Shown here in pieces: positions 7,303 through 13,625 of a stretch of 15,661 nt of DNA. Position numbers and translations under genes: made by a program. Under the pieces are notes generated by a model that was not told where the DNA came from, ran no database searches, and was given only the letters and a program-made list of their open reading frames with translations. Position 1 is the stretch's first letter. Each line of letters begins with the position of its first letter. The DNA comes from Bacillota bacterium. GTDB lineage: Bacteria > Bacillota > Clostridia > Saccharofermentanales > UBA5734. The stretch lies in the NCBI GenBank assembly GCA_023438965.1, contig JAEXPB010000508.1, positions 1 through 15,661 of the forward strand. Direction: 5' to 3'.

Positions 7303-7345
7303 GAGGCTGCCTGAAAAACCAAACATGCCGACAGGAGGTCTGAAT

Positions 7346-8515
7346 ATGGCACGTTTTACTTTACCCCGCGACATTTACTATGGATCCGGTGCTTTGAATG
7401 AACTGAAGAATCTGCAGGGCGCCCGGCGGGCGATCATCATCACCGGCGGCAGCTCAATGAAGAAGACCGGTTTCCTGCAGAAAACCGCGGATATACTGGC
7501 CGCGGCCGGCCTCGAAACCCGCATCTTCGACGGCGTCGAGCCGGATCCGTCGATCGAGACCGTCATGCGCGGCGCGGCGGCGATGCGCGATTTCCAGCCC
7601 GACGTGATCGTCGCCATCGGCGGCGGCTCGCCGATCGACGCGGCCAAGGCCATGTGGGTGTTCTATGAATACCCGGAAAAAACCTTCGAGGACATCAAGA
7701 CGCCGTTCACGATGCCCAAACTGCGGCAGAAGGCGATTTTCGTCGCCGTGCCCTCCACCAGCGGTACTGCCACCGAAGTGACGGCCTTCTCGGTCATCAC
7801 CGATTATGCCACCCATATCAAATATCCGTTGGCCGACTTCGAGATCACGCCGGACATCGCCATCCTGGACACCGACATCCCGCTGAGCATGCCGCAGGTC
7901 CTGACCGCCCACACCGGCATGGATGCCCTGACCCATGCCATCGAGGCCTATGTCGCCTCGGCCCGTTCATCCTTCTCGGATCCGCTGGCCCTGCAGGCCA
8001 TCGTCGACATCTTCGCCAGCCTGGTCGCCTCCTATCGGGGGGACAAGGAAGCCCGCGCCCAAATGCACATCGCCCAGTGTCTGGCCGGCATGGCTTTTTC
8101 CAACGCTCTGCTCGGCATCGCCCACAGCCTGGCCCATAAGACCGGCGCCATCTTCGGCATCCCGCATGGCTGCTGCAACGCCATCCTGCTGCCGGCGATC
8201 ATGCAGTACAACGCCAAAAGCTGCGCTTCCCGCTATGCCGCCATCGCCCGCGCCGTCGGCCTGACCGGCAGCAGCGACGAAGCCCTGACCAATGCCCTGA
8301 TCGAGGCGATCAAGGACTTGAACCGCCAGGTCGGCATCCAGCAGACCTATCGCGCCAACGGCGTGACCGAGAAGCTCTTCCAGGAAAATGCCGACAAGAT
8401 CGCCGTCAACGCGGTAGCCGACCCCTGCACCGGTTCCAATCCACGTCCGATCGACGTCGCCAACATGAAGAAAGTATTGACCTGCGCCTTCACTGGAGAA
8501 ACTGTGAATTTCTGA
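7346..8515 (+). CDS. Iron-containing (group III) alcohol dehydrogenase
   Basis: The protein has 389 residues, normal for Fe-ADH. The N-terminal Rossmann-like part has the nucleotide-binding motif GGGSPIDAAKAMW (about 93-105) and the STSGTATEVTAFSVI segment. The C-terminal helical part has the metal-binding signature HTGMDALTHAIEAY and the His-rich HSLAHKTGAIFGIPHG stretch, which supply the Asp and His ligands. It matches the clostridial NAD(P)H-dependent alcohol/butanol dehydrogenase subgroup. The likely role is reduction of an aldehyde (acetaldehyde, butyraldehyde or lactaldehyde) to the alcohol, regenerating NAD(P)+; the exact substrate is not readable. The start at 7346 follows AGGAGG with good spacing; a longer in-frame start at 7274 would overlap the promoter proposed here. 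It is divergent from hydCBA, which disposes of the same reducing power as H2, and ends before a strong terminator. Confidence 0.95.
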   Translation: MARFTLPRDIYYGSGALNELKNLQGARRAIIITGGSSMKKTGFLQKTADILAAAGLETRIFDGVEPDPSIETVMRGAAAMRDFQPDVIVAIGGGSPIDAAKAMWVFYEYPEKTFEDIKTPFTMPKLRQKAIFVAVPSTSGTATEVTAFSVITDYATHIKYPLADFEITPDIAILDTDIPLSMPQVLTAHTGMDALTHAIEAYVASARSSFSDPLALQAIVDIFASLVASYRGDKEARAQMHIAQCLAGMAFSNALLGIAHSLAHKTGAIFGIPHGCCNAILLPAIMQYNAKSCASRYAAIARAVGLTGSSDEALTNALIEAIKDLNRQVGIQQTYRANGVTEKLFQENADKIAVNAVADPCTGSNPRPIDVANMKKVLTCAFTGETVNF

Positions 8516-8536
8516 GCGAAAGCTAATTGACCAAAT

Positions 8537-8592
8537 AAGCCCTCCGGCAAAATAAGCGCTGACTGCCCATGGTCAGCGACGCCGGAGGGCTT
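8537..8592 (+). terminator. Strong intrinsic terminator after adh, possibly bidirectional
   Basis: The arms GCCCTCCGGC (8539-8548) and GCCGGAGGGC (8581-8590) are followed by TTTTTT; the outer AA/TT pairs extend the stem to 12 bp. A second hairpin, CGCTGAC/GTCAGCG (8557-8563 and 8572-8578), is nested inside. It separates the convergent adh and sialidase-like genes. The minus-strand tail (CTTATTT) is less T-rich but could still serve the other operon. Confidence 0.88.
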
Positions 8593-8635
8593 TTTTGCGT
8601 GGCGGTAACATCGGGATGCAGTAGCTGCCTGCCTG

Positions 8636-9685
8636 CTATTCCACCGTGTGGTCGATAAAGAAAATGTCGTGCCGGTTGTATTCGATCGTGAACAGGATAT
8701 GCCGGCCGTTATCCTCGGCGATACCGTCCGGATAGCAGAAAGCGCCAGGGAAATCGCTGATCACACGCTGGTAGCGCCAGGTGGCCAGGTCGTCGTCGGA
8801 GAACCAGATCGCCAGCGGGTTGCGATTGGTAAAACCGCAATGGTTGTTGGGCGTATGGATCAGGGCGATCCGTCCGTCCGGCAGGCCAATCAGCTTGGGC
8901 TTGTTGGAGGGATTGGGGATGGCGGTCGGCCGGGCGGCGCTCCAGGTGCGTCCGCCGTCCGCCGAGTCGCTGCGCCAGAGGCAGCCGGTACCGCAGACCC
9001 GCAGCAGCATGGCCAGACGACCGTCGGACAATTCGGCCACCGTCGGTTCGAGCCAGGCCCAGTGCCGGCCGGTGTCCCCTTTAATGGCGATCGAAGGCCC
9101 CGGATAGCGATCGTAGGATACGCCGCCGTCGGCACTGACCAGCACGCCGCAGTCCAGATGGTCGATCCGGGCATCCCAGATGCTCTTTTGCTGCAGGGGA
9201 TTCTGGATATTGTGGCTGGCGACCACCAGGCGGGCGTTCTCGGCTTCGCTAATCGGGAAATACTGATAGGGGATTACAATCTGGCTGTTCTTGAGCCGGA
9301 TCATGCCCCGGATGAAGCAAAAGTCCGGAAAATGCGGCGGCGCGCCGACATCGCGCCAGGTATGGCCGCTGTCGCGGCTCTCCATGACCACGCAGCGCAT
9401 GTTCAGGAACCGGCCGCTGTGCACGGTCAGGAAGGCCTGGATCGATTCGCCCAGGACCATGACCTCGGTGATGTAGACCGCTTGACCGCTTTCCGGATAA
9501 ATGCTGGCCGGCCGGCTCCAAGATTCGCCGTTGTCGGCGCTGTGGAAGAAGCAGACCCGGTTGCCCGGTGCCGGTTCGGTCACGTCGCCGCACTGGCTGA
9601 CGCAGAGCAGTTCGCCATTGGGCATCCGGCGCAGGATCGGTTCGCAGCTGAGACTGTCACGGTGCAGCAATTTGATTCGGTTCAT
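8636..9685 (-). CDS. Sialidase-like BNR/Asp-box beta-propeller protein, probably cytoplasmic
   Basis: The protein has 349 residues. It shows repeated Asp boxes (SxDxGxxW): SADNGESW at 49-56, SRDSGHTW at 103-110, SADGGVSY at 184-191, SADGGRTW at 241-248 and a weaker SDDDLATW at 296-303. The spacing fits a six-bladed beta-propeller of the sialidase/BNR_2 superfamily. No signal peptide or membrane anchor is seen, so it should act inside the cell. I do not see the FRIP motif of classical GH33 sialidases, so sialidase activity itself is doubtful; a related glycosidase, lyase or isomerase is possible. AAGGAG precedes the ATG. It lies 13 bases after the aldolase gene and is the last gene of the catabolic operon. 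The function probably concerns the same unknown sugar or sugar acid. Confidence 0.8.
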   Translation of the reverse strand: MNRIKLLHRDSLSCEPILRRMPNGELLCVSQCGDVTEPAPGNRVCFFHSADNGESWSRPASIYPESGQAVYITEVMVLGESIQAFLTVHSGRFLNMRCVVMESRDSGHTWRDVGAPPHFPDFCFIRGMIRLKNSQIVIPYQYFPISEAENARLVVASHNIQNPLQQKSIWDARIDHLDCGVLVSADGGVSYDRYPGPSIAIKGDTGRHWAWLEPTVAELSDGRLAMLLRVCGTGCLWRSDSADGGRTWSAARPTAIPNPSNKPKLIGLPDGRIALIHTPNNHCGFTNRNPLAIWFSDDDLATWRYQRVISDFPGAFCYPDGIAEDNGRHILFTIEYNRHDIFFIDHTVE

Positions 9686-9698
9686 AAGTGTCTCCTTC

Positions 9699-10463
9699 TT
9701 AATGCTTCAGCTTATTTAAAATCTCCCGGGCGCCGGCAGCAATCATGTTCAATTCGCTGCCCGCCGAGTAAAATTGCATGCCAAGGTCCTTGCAGCGCGC
9801 AATCAACTGGGCGTCGGCGGTGATGATGCCGGACCACTTGCCGGCTTGCCGGGCTGCCGCGGCAACCTTGGCCAGAACCGCCTGGACCGCCGGATGCTCA
9901 TATTGCCCGAACAACCCCATGTGTTGGGTCAGGTCGTTCGGCCCGACCAGCAAGCCGCTGACACCCGGTATTTGCAGCAAGTCATCGGCGATTTCGGCGG
10001 CCTGGGCTGATTCGATCTGGCAAATCACCAGGTTGCGCCGATTGGCGATCTGCATGGTCTGGGTCAGGTTGCCCGGATTATAGCCGGTATGGGCGCGGAA
10101 GGTCGATACGCCGCGGTCGCCTTCCGGTGCATAAAGGCAGCTGTTCACCAGCTTGCGGGCATCCTCGACCGATTCGGTGTTGGCCAGCAGAATGCCGCGG
10201 GCGCCCATGTCCATGTATTTGGTCAGTGCCGAACGGTCCGGCGCCGCCGTGCGGACGATCACCGGCAGACCGACGCCGTCGGCGACCGCGATGATGTCGG
10301 CGATTTGCGCATAATCGAAATAGCCGTGCTCGCAGTCGGCGATCAGGAATTCGAAGCCGCAGACCTGCAGCAGGCGGGCAATATTCGGGACATATATTTC
10401 CGACAGCATGGTGCCATAGACCTGCTCACCCCGAGCTAATTTTTCCTGCAGTTCCATAATCAT
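9699..10463 (-). CDS. HpcH/HpaI-family aldolase (2-oxo-3-deoxy acid or hydroxypyruvate type)
   Basis: The protein has 254 residues, the family norm, in a TIM barrel of class II pyruvate aldolases. Visible active-site elements are DCEHG with His46 (general base position), Arg71 in the VIVRTA strand (pyruvate-binding position), CQIESAQA with Glu151 and GPNDL with Asp177 (metal ligands). Family members cleave 2-keto-3-deoxy sugar acids, or related 4-hydroxy-2-oxo acids, to pyruvate plus an aldehyde. The substrate here is unknown. The ATG at 10463 overlaps the kinase stop as ATGA; a second ATG at 10457 is better spaced from the AAAGGGG ribosome site and may be the true start, two residues shorter. 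Position after a sugar kinase suggests a phosphorylated or sugar-acid intermediate in one short route. Confidence 0.9.
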   Translation of the reverse strand: MIMELQEKLARGEQVYGTMLSEIYVPNIARLLQVCGFEFLIADCEHGYFDYAQIADIIAVADGVGLPVIVRTAAPDRSALTKYMDMGARGILLANTESVEDARKLVNSCLYAPEGDRGVSTFRAHTGYNPGNLTQTMQIANRRNLVICQIESAQAAEIADDLLQIPGVSGLLVGPNDLTQHMGLFGQYEHPAVQAVLAKVAAAARQAGKWSGIITADAQLIARCKDLGMQFYSAGSELNMIAAGAREILNKLKH

Positions 10464-11833
10464 TCCCCTTTCGATTCATGCGTGCGAGCTTCCGGTCCCT
10501 GTTGCAGCAAGGCCTGGGCTTTCCAGACCGAATCAGCCTGGCCGGTGATGGTCAGGGCCAGCTGCAGCAGGCCAGCCATCACTTCACCCGGCCGGACGGG
10601 CGTATTTTCCGGCAAATTGAACTCGGTCAGGATACGCTGCCGCAAGGCCGGATTCCGGAGCGCGCAACCGCCGGAGAAGGTAATACAGCCGGCCTGACCG
10701 CCGATCCGCCCGGCAGCGCGTCGGTAATAATGGGCCATATACGCGTAGGTGCCGCCGATCAGATCGTCGAGGCAGAAACCGGGGCCGATATGCCTGATCC
10801 AGGCTGCCTGGCTGGTGTAATCCTGGAGATCGACCTCCAGCTGGCTGCCGGCGTCGCAATGGACCAGATAATCCCAGATGCGTCCAGGATCGGCTGGTCC
10901 GCCGAGTTTGAACTGTACATCGGCCAGAAAGCCGGCCAGGAGATCGAGATGGCGGCCGCCCGGCAGTCCGGAGATCGAACGCAGGTAATAGCCGTCAAAG
11001 AAGGGCCGGGTTTCATAATCACCCGGCGCGAAGCAGCGGGTGATCAAGCCCAGCAGGCCGGCGGTGCCGATGTTGATATTCCAGTCGGTCTCCGGGCGGG
11101 TCAGACTGCCGAGTACGCAGCATTGGTGGTCGCCGAGATCCGGGTACAGCGGGTACGAACGACCCCGATACTGATATTGGCCGATCACTTCCATTCGGTT
11201 GGTGATCCGCGGCAAGATCAGACCGTCACAACCCGCGCGGGCCAGAAGATCGGTATTCCAGCAGCTCTGACGAATATCGGCCAGGCCGGTCGGCGCGGCG
11301 TTGGTGAGGTGACAGACTGGTGCGGCGCCCAGCCGGCTGGTCATGTAGCTGCCCAGCGTGTGGAACCGGGCGCAATCCGGCAAGGTCAAGTCGGTATGCA
11401 GCCGGGCGAAGAGATTACTGAGCGCCAGGTTACCCTTGCAGGGAACACCGGCCTGGCGCAGACTGTCGGGTGTCAGGCGGGTGCGCAGCTGTTCCAGGTA
11501 GGATTTCCCGGTATTGTCCAGCTCGCTGCTGGCGGCATCACGCCAGGAAACATAGGGCGTCAATGGCTGCAATGCCGCACCGGAAAGCACAAAGCCATGC
11601 ATCTGGGTCGAGAAGAGCACGCCGGCCGCATTTGGGGCCTGCTCCAGCAACGCGTCGAGAAGTGTCTGGACTTGCTGGAAATAGACTTCCGGATCAATTT
11701 CGTAACGGGTTGGGACACGCGCGATATTACCCGGCGTCGGCAGCTGACGTTCTAAGCTGACGGTCAAACGCTCTGTGTCCAGGATGGCGCCCTTGGTGAA
11801 ACTGGATCCCAAATCGATTGCGACATATCTCAT
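10460..11833 (-). CDS. FGGY-family carbohydrate kinase
   Basis: The protein has 457 residues with the two-lobed FGGY/actin-like plan. The N-terminal phosphate-1 loop is AIDLGSSFTKGAIL (5-18). A substrate-side TQMHG motif (76-80) and SWRDA (96-100) resemble xylulokinase/sedoheptulokinase relatives. GDHQ (234-237) holds the likely catalytic Asp235, GTAG (256-259) is the phosphate-2 loop and SGGCALRNP (387-395) is the adenosine loop. It should phosphorylate a ketose or sugar alcohol with ATP in the cytoplasm; the sugar cannot be named, and it is somewhat shorter than a typical xylulokinase. The ATG at 11833 is chosen because it opens directly on the phosphate-1 strand and overlaps the GntR stop as ATGA. 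A much longer in-frame extension to 12586 only shadows the regulator gene. The end overlaps the aldolase start. Confidence 0.9.
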   Translation of the reverse strand: MRYVAIDLGSSFTKGAILDTERLTVSLERQLPTPGNIARVPTRYEIDPEVYFQQVQTLLDALLEQAPNAAGVLFSTQMHGFVLSGAALQPLTPYVSWRDAASSELDNTGKSYLEQLRTRLTPDSLRQAGVPCKGNLALSNLFARLHTDLTLPDCARFHTLGSYMTSRLGAAPVCHLTNAAPTGLADIRQSCWNTDLLARAGCDGLILPRITNRMEVIGQYQYRGRSYPLYPDLGDHQCCVLGSLTRPETDWNINIGTAGLLGLITRCFAPGDYETRPFFDGYYLRSISGLPGGRHLDLLAGFLADVQFKLGGPADPGRIWDYLVHCDAGSQLEVDLQDYTSQAAWIRHIGPGFCLDDLIGGTYAYMAHYYRRAAGRIGGQAGCITFSGGCALRNPALRQRILTEFNLPENTPVRPGEVMAGLLQLALTITGQADSVWKAQALLQQGPEARTHESKGE

Positions 11834-12525
11834 GACAGCACCCGCCTGTAGACGGCCAGCTGCTGCAGCGAGATGGACCGGGCATCGCGGATGTGGACAG
11901 CCATCTGGCTGACCAATTCCGGGCTGCGGGTCACGACGCCGTCGCAGATCTGCTTGTGTTTGGCGTAGAAATCCTGGACATAATCGACTTGATAGGCATC
12001 CGTGGTGTTGAGATTCAACAGCGCGTCCATGATCGGCGCCAAGGTGTCCCAGCAGCGTAGCAGCGCCCAGCTTTCGGCGACGACGAACAGGGCGCGATGA
12101 AAGGCCATGTCCAGGCTGATGCAGACTTCCCGGCGGACATCCTGCCGGTCCCGGACAACAGCAGCAATCTGGTCGAGTACCTGGACCAGCGGCGTGTAAT
12201 TGACTGGAAGGCGATGGAAAATCAGCTCGATGGCCTGCTGCTCGAGCATCTCCCGAACCAGGTAGATGTCTTCGGCGCTTTGCGCCGTGAACGGCAGAAC
12301 AATCCGGCTGCCGTTCACCTGCGTCAGGATCAGGCCTTCGCCCTCCAGTGCCTGCAACGCCGTCCGCAAAGTACTGCGCGAAACCTGGTACTGCCCGGCC
12401 AGCTGGATTTCCCGCAAGTGCTCGCCCGGTTGGAATTGCTGCAGCAGGATGCGCTGGCGGATATCCTTGATGATCAGGCTGACGGCGTCGCTGCGATGCT
12501 CCTGCCGGGTTGGTAATTCGGTCAT
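11830..12525 (-). CDS. GntR-family regulator, FCD (FadR) subfamily
   Basis: The protein has 231 residues. An N-terminal winged helix-turn-helix spans about 13-78 (IKDIRQRILLQQFQPGEHL, then QLAGQYQVSRSTLRTAL and the wing). An all-helical FCD ligand-binding domain follows, in which Asp139, His143, His190 and His211 fit the metal-binding DxxxH...H...H pattern. FCD domains commonly sense sugar acids or small organic acids, which agrees with the adjoining catabolic enzymes. The start at 12525 has an AGGTGA ribosome site, and the gene lies five bases after the dehydrogenase gene; a longer start at 12603 lies inside that gene and was not used. It probably regulates its own operon through the repeated TGTCnACAAAT sites at the operon promoter (inference). 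Confidence 0.9.
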   Translation of the reverse strand: MTELPTRQEHRSDAVSLIIKDIRQRILLQQFQPGEHLREIQLAGQYQVSRSTLRTALQALEGEGLILTQVNGSRIVLPFTAQSAEDIYLVREMLEQQAIELIFHRLPVNYTPLVQVLDQIAAVVRDRQDVRREVCISLDMAFHRALFVVAESWALLRCWDTLAPIMDALLNLNTTDAYQVDYVQDFYAKHKQICDGVVTRSPELVSQMAVHIRDARSISLQQLAVYRRVLS

Positions 12526-12530
12526 CCCAG

Positions 12531-13490
12531 TCACCTCCGTCCGGTCTTGTTGACCGGCCAGGCCGGTTCGCGGTCTTCCAGCACATCGACGATTCCCTGG
12601 CAAACCTGCAGACTCATGCGCTGCAGCGCCTCACGGGTCAGGGCGGCGCTGTGCGGCGTCAGCAGGACATTGTCCAGAGACAGCAATGGGTGGCCGGCAG
12701 GCAACGGCTCCGGATCATAAACATCGAGCGCCGCGCCGGCGATCCGCCTTGCCCGGAGTAAATTGACCAACGCATCCTGGTCGATGACCGAGCCGCGGGC
12801 GCAGTTGATCAGCAGGGCGTCCCGATGCAAAAGCGCCAACAGATCGCGGCCGATCAGACCACGGGTCGCTGCGTGGCCCGGCAAATGCAGCGAGACGACA
12901 TCCGATCGGCTGAACAGCTCAGCCAGGCTGTCCACCCGGGTGATGCCACCCGTAAAGGCTGCCGGGCGGGCAAAGGGATCATAAGCCAGGATCTTCATAT
13001 CCAGTCCATAGCAGGCTTTGCGGGCCACCGTGCTGCCAATGCGGCCCAGACCGGCCAATCCCAGCGTTTTGCCGGCCAATTCGCATCCGGGGTTCTGGTC
13101 GGCGAAATCATGGTCACTGGTGCGAACGGCGCGATCCATGGCTGTCAGTTGACGCGCCAGGGCCAGCATCATGCCGATGGTCTGTTCGGCGACCGCGTTG
13201 GTATTGGCCAGCGGTGTATTGACAACCCGGATGCCCAGCGCGGCCGCTGCATCGGCGTCGACCACATTATCCCAGCCGACGCCGTGCTTGCCGACCACTT
13301 TGAGACGTGGCGCGGCGGCCAGCCAGGCGTTCTCGATAAAGAATGTCTTCGACAGGCAGGCGTCGCAGGATGGCAGCAGTGACTGAACCGCCGCTGCCTC
13401 CGTCGGGCAGAAGACCGGCTCGCAAGAATGGGCCTGCAGGTAATCCAGTCCGGAAGAATCAATGGGCTGCGGAATGAGTACTTTGAACAT
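12531..13490 (-). CDS. D-isomer-specific 2-hydroxyacid dehydrogenase (phosphoglycerate/hydroxypyruvate dehydrogenase-like)
   Basis: The protein has 319 residues. An N-terminal flavodoxin-like substrate domain is split by a Rossmann domain with GLGRIG (147-152); Asp171 at the end of the second strand favours NAD over NADP. The catalytic set is complete: Arg232 in NCARGSVID, Glu261 in DVYDPEP and His280 in LTPHSAA. It lacks the ACT domain of biosynthetic SerA, so a role in catabolism is likelier than serine synthesis. It is the first gene of the catabolic operon, directly behind the promoter at 13541-13569. It may oxidise a 2-hydroxy sugar acid, or reduce a 2-oxo acid such as hydroxypyruvate; the sequence does not decide the direction. 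Confidence 0.92.
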   Translation of the reverse strand: MFKVLIPQPIDSSGLDYLQAHSCEPVFCPTEAAAVQSLLPSCDACLSKTFFIENAWLAAAPRLKVVGKHGVGWDNVVDADAAAALGIRVVNTPLANTNAVAEQTIGMMLALARQLTAMDRAVRTSDHDFADQNPGCELAGKTLGLAGLGRIGSTVARKACYGLDMKILAYDPFARPAAFTGGITRVDSLAELFSRSDVVSLHLPGHAATRGLIGRDLLALLHRDALLINCARGSVIDQDALVNLLRARRIAGAALDVYDPEPLPAGHPLLSLDNVLLTPHSAALTREALQRMSLQVCQGIVDVLEDREPAWPVNKTGRR

Positions 13491-13540
13491 GGACCTATCC
13501 TCTTCGCTTGTTGCGTAGATTAATGTATGTTGATAGGGCT

Positions 13541-13569
13541 ATTATAAGTTAAATCACACAAAATGTCTA
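13541..13569 (-). promoter_or_regulatory. Predicted sigma-A promoter of the sugar-acid catabolic operon
   Basis: On the minus strand TAGACA (13564-13569) and TATAAT (13541-13546) are separated by 17 bases, a near-consensus promoter about 50 bases before the dehydrogenase gene. The -35 box is part of one TGTCnACAAAT repeat, so occupation of that site should repress. Confidence 0.75.
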
Positions 13570-13574
13570 CAAAT
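13564..13574 (+). promoter_or_regulatory. Operator-like repeat TGTCTACAAAT over the -35 box
   Basis: It has a near-palindromic TGTCTACA core and overlaps the -35 hexamer of the catabolic promoter. It is one base different from the copy at 13584-13594. GntR/FCD regulators often bind short palindromes with GT...AC halves, so the operon's own GntR protein is the first candidate. Confidence 0.6.
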
Positions 13575-13583
13575 ATATAATAT

Positions 13584-13594
13584 TGTCGACAAAT
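13584..13594 (+). promoter_or_regulatory. Operator-like repeat TGTCGACAAAT upstream of the -35 box
   Basis: It contains the perfect palindrome TTGTCGACAA (13583-13592). It lies exactly 20 bp, about two helical turns, from the copy over the -35 box, so dimers on both sites would face the same side of the DNA. Confidence 0.6.
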
Positions 13595-13625
13595 GTTCGA
13601 TTACCATTCTTCGTCCATAACCTGT

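Noticed and set aside
10478..11755. Long plus-strand open frame (425 codons) opposite the FGGY kinase
   Set aside because: No recognisable domain and no good ribosome site. It mirrors a kinase gene with all its motifs, and such antisense frames are common in GC-rich DNA.
11834..12586. N-terminal extension of the FGGY kinase by 251 residues
   Set aside because: It overlaps the GntR gene in another frame and has no domain. The kinase fold begins exactly at the ATG that overlaps the GntR stop.
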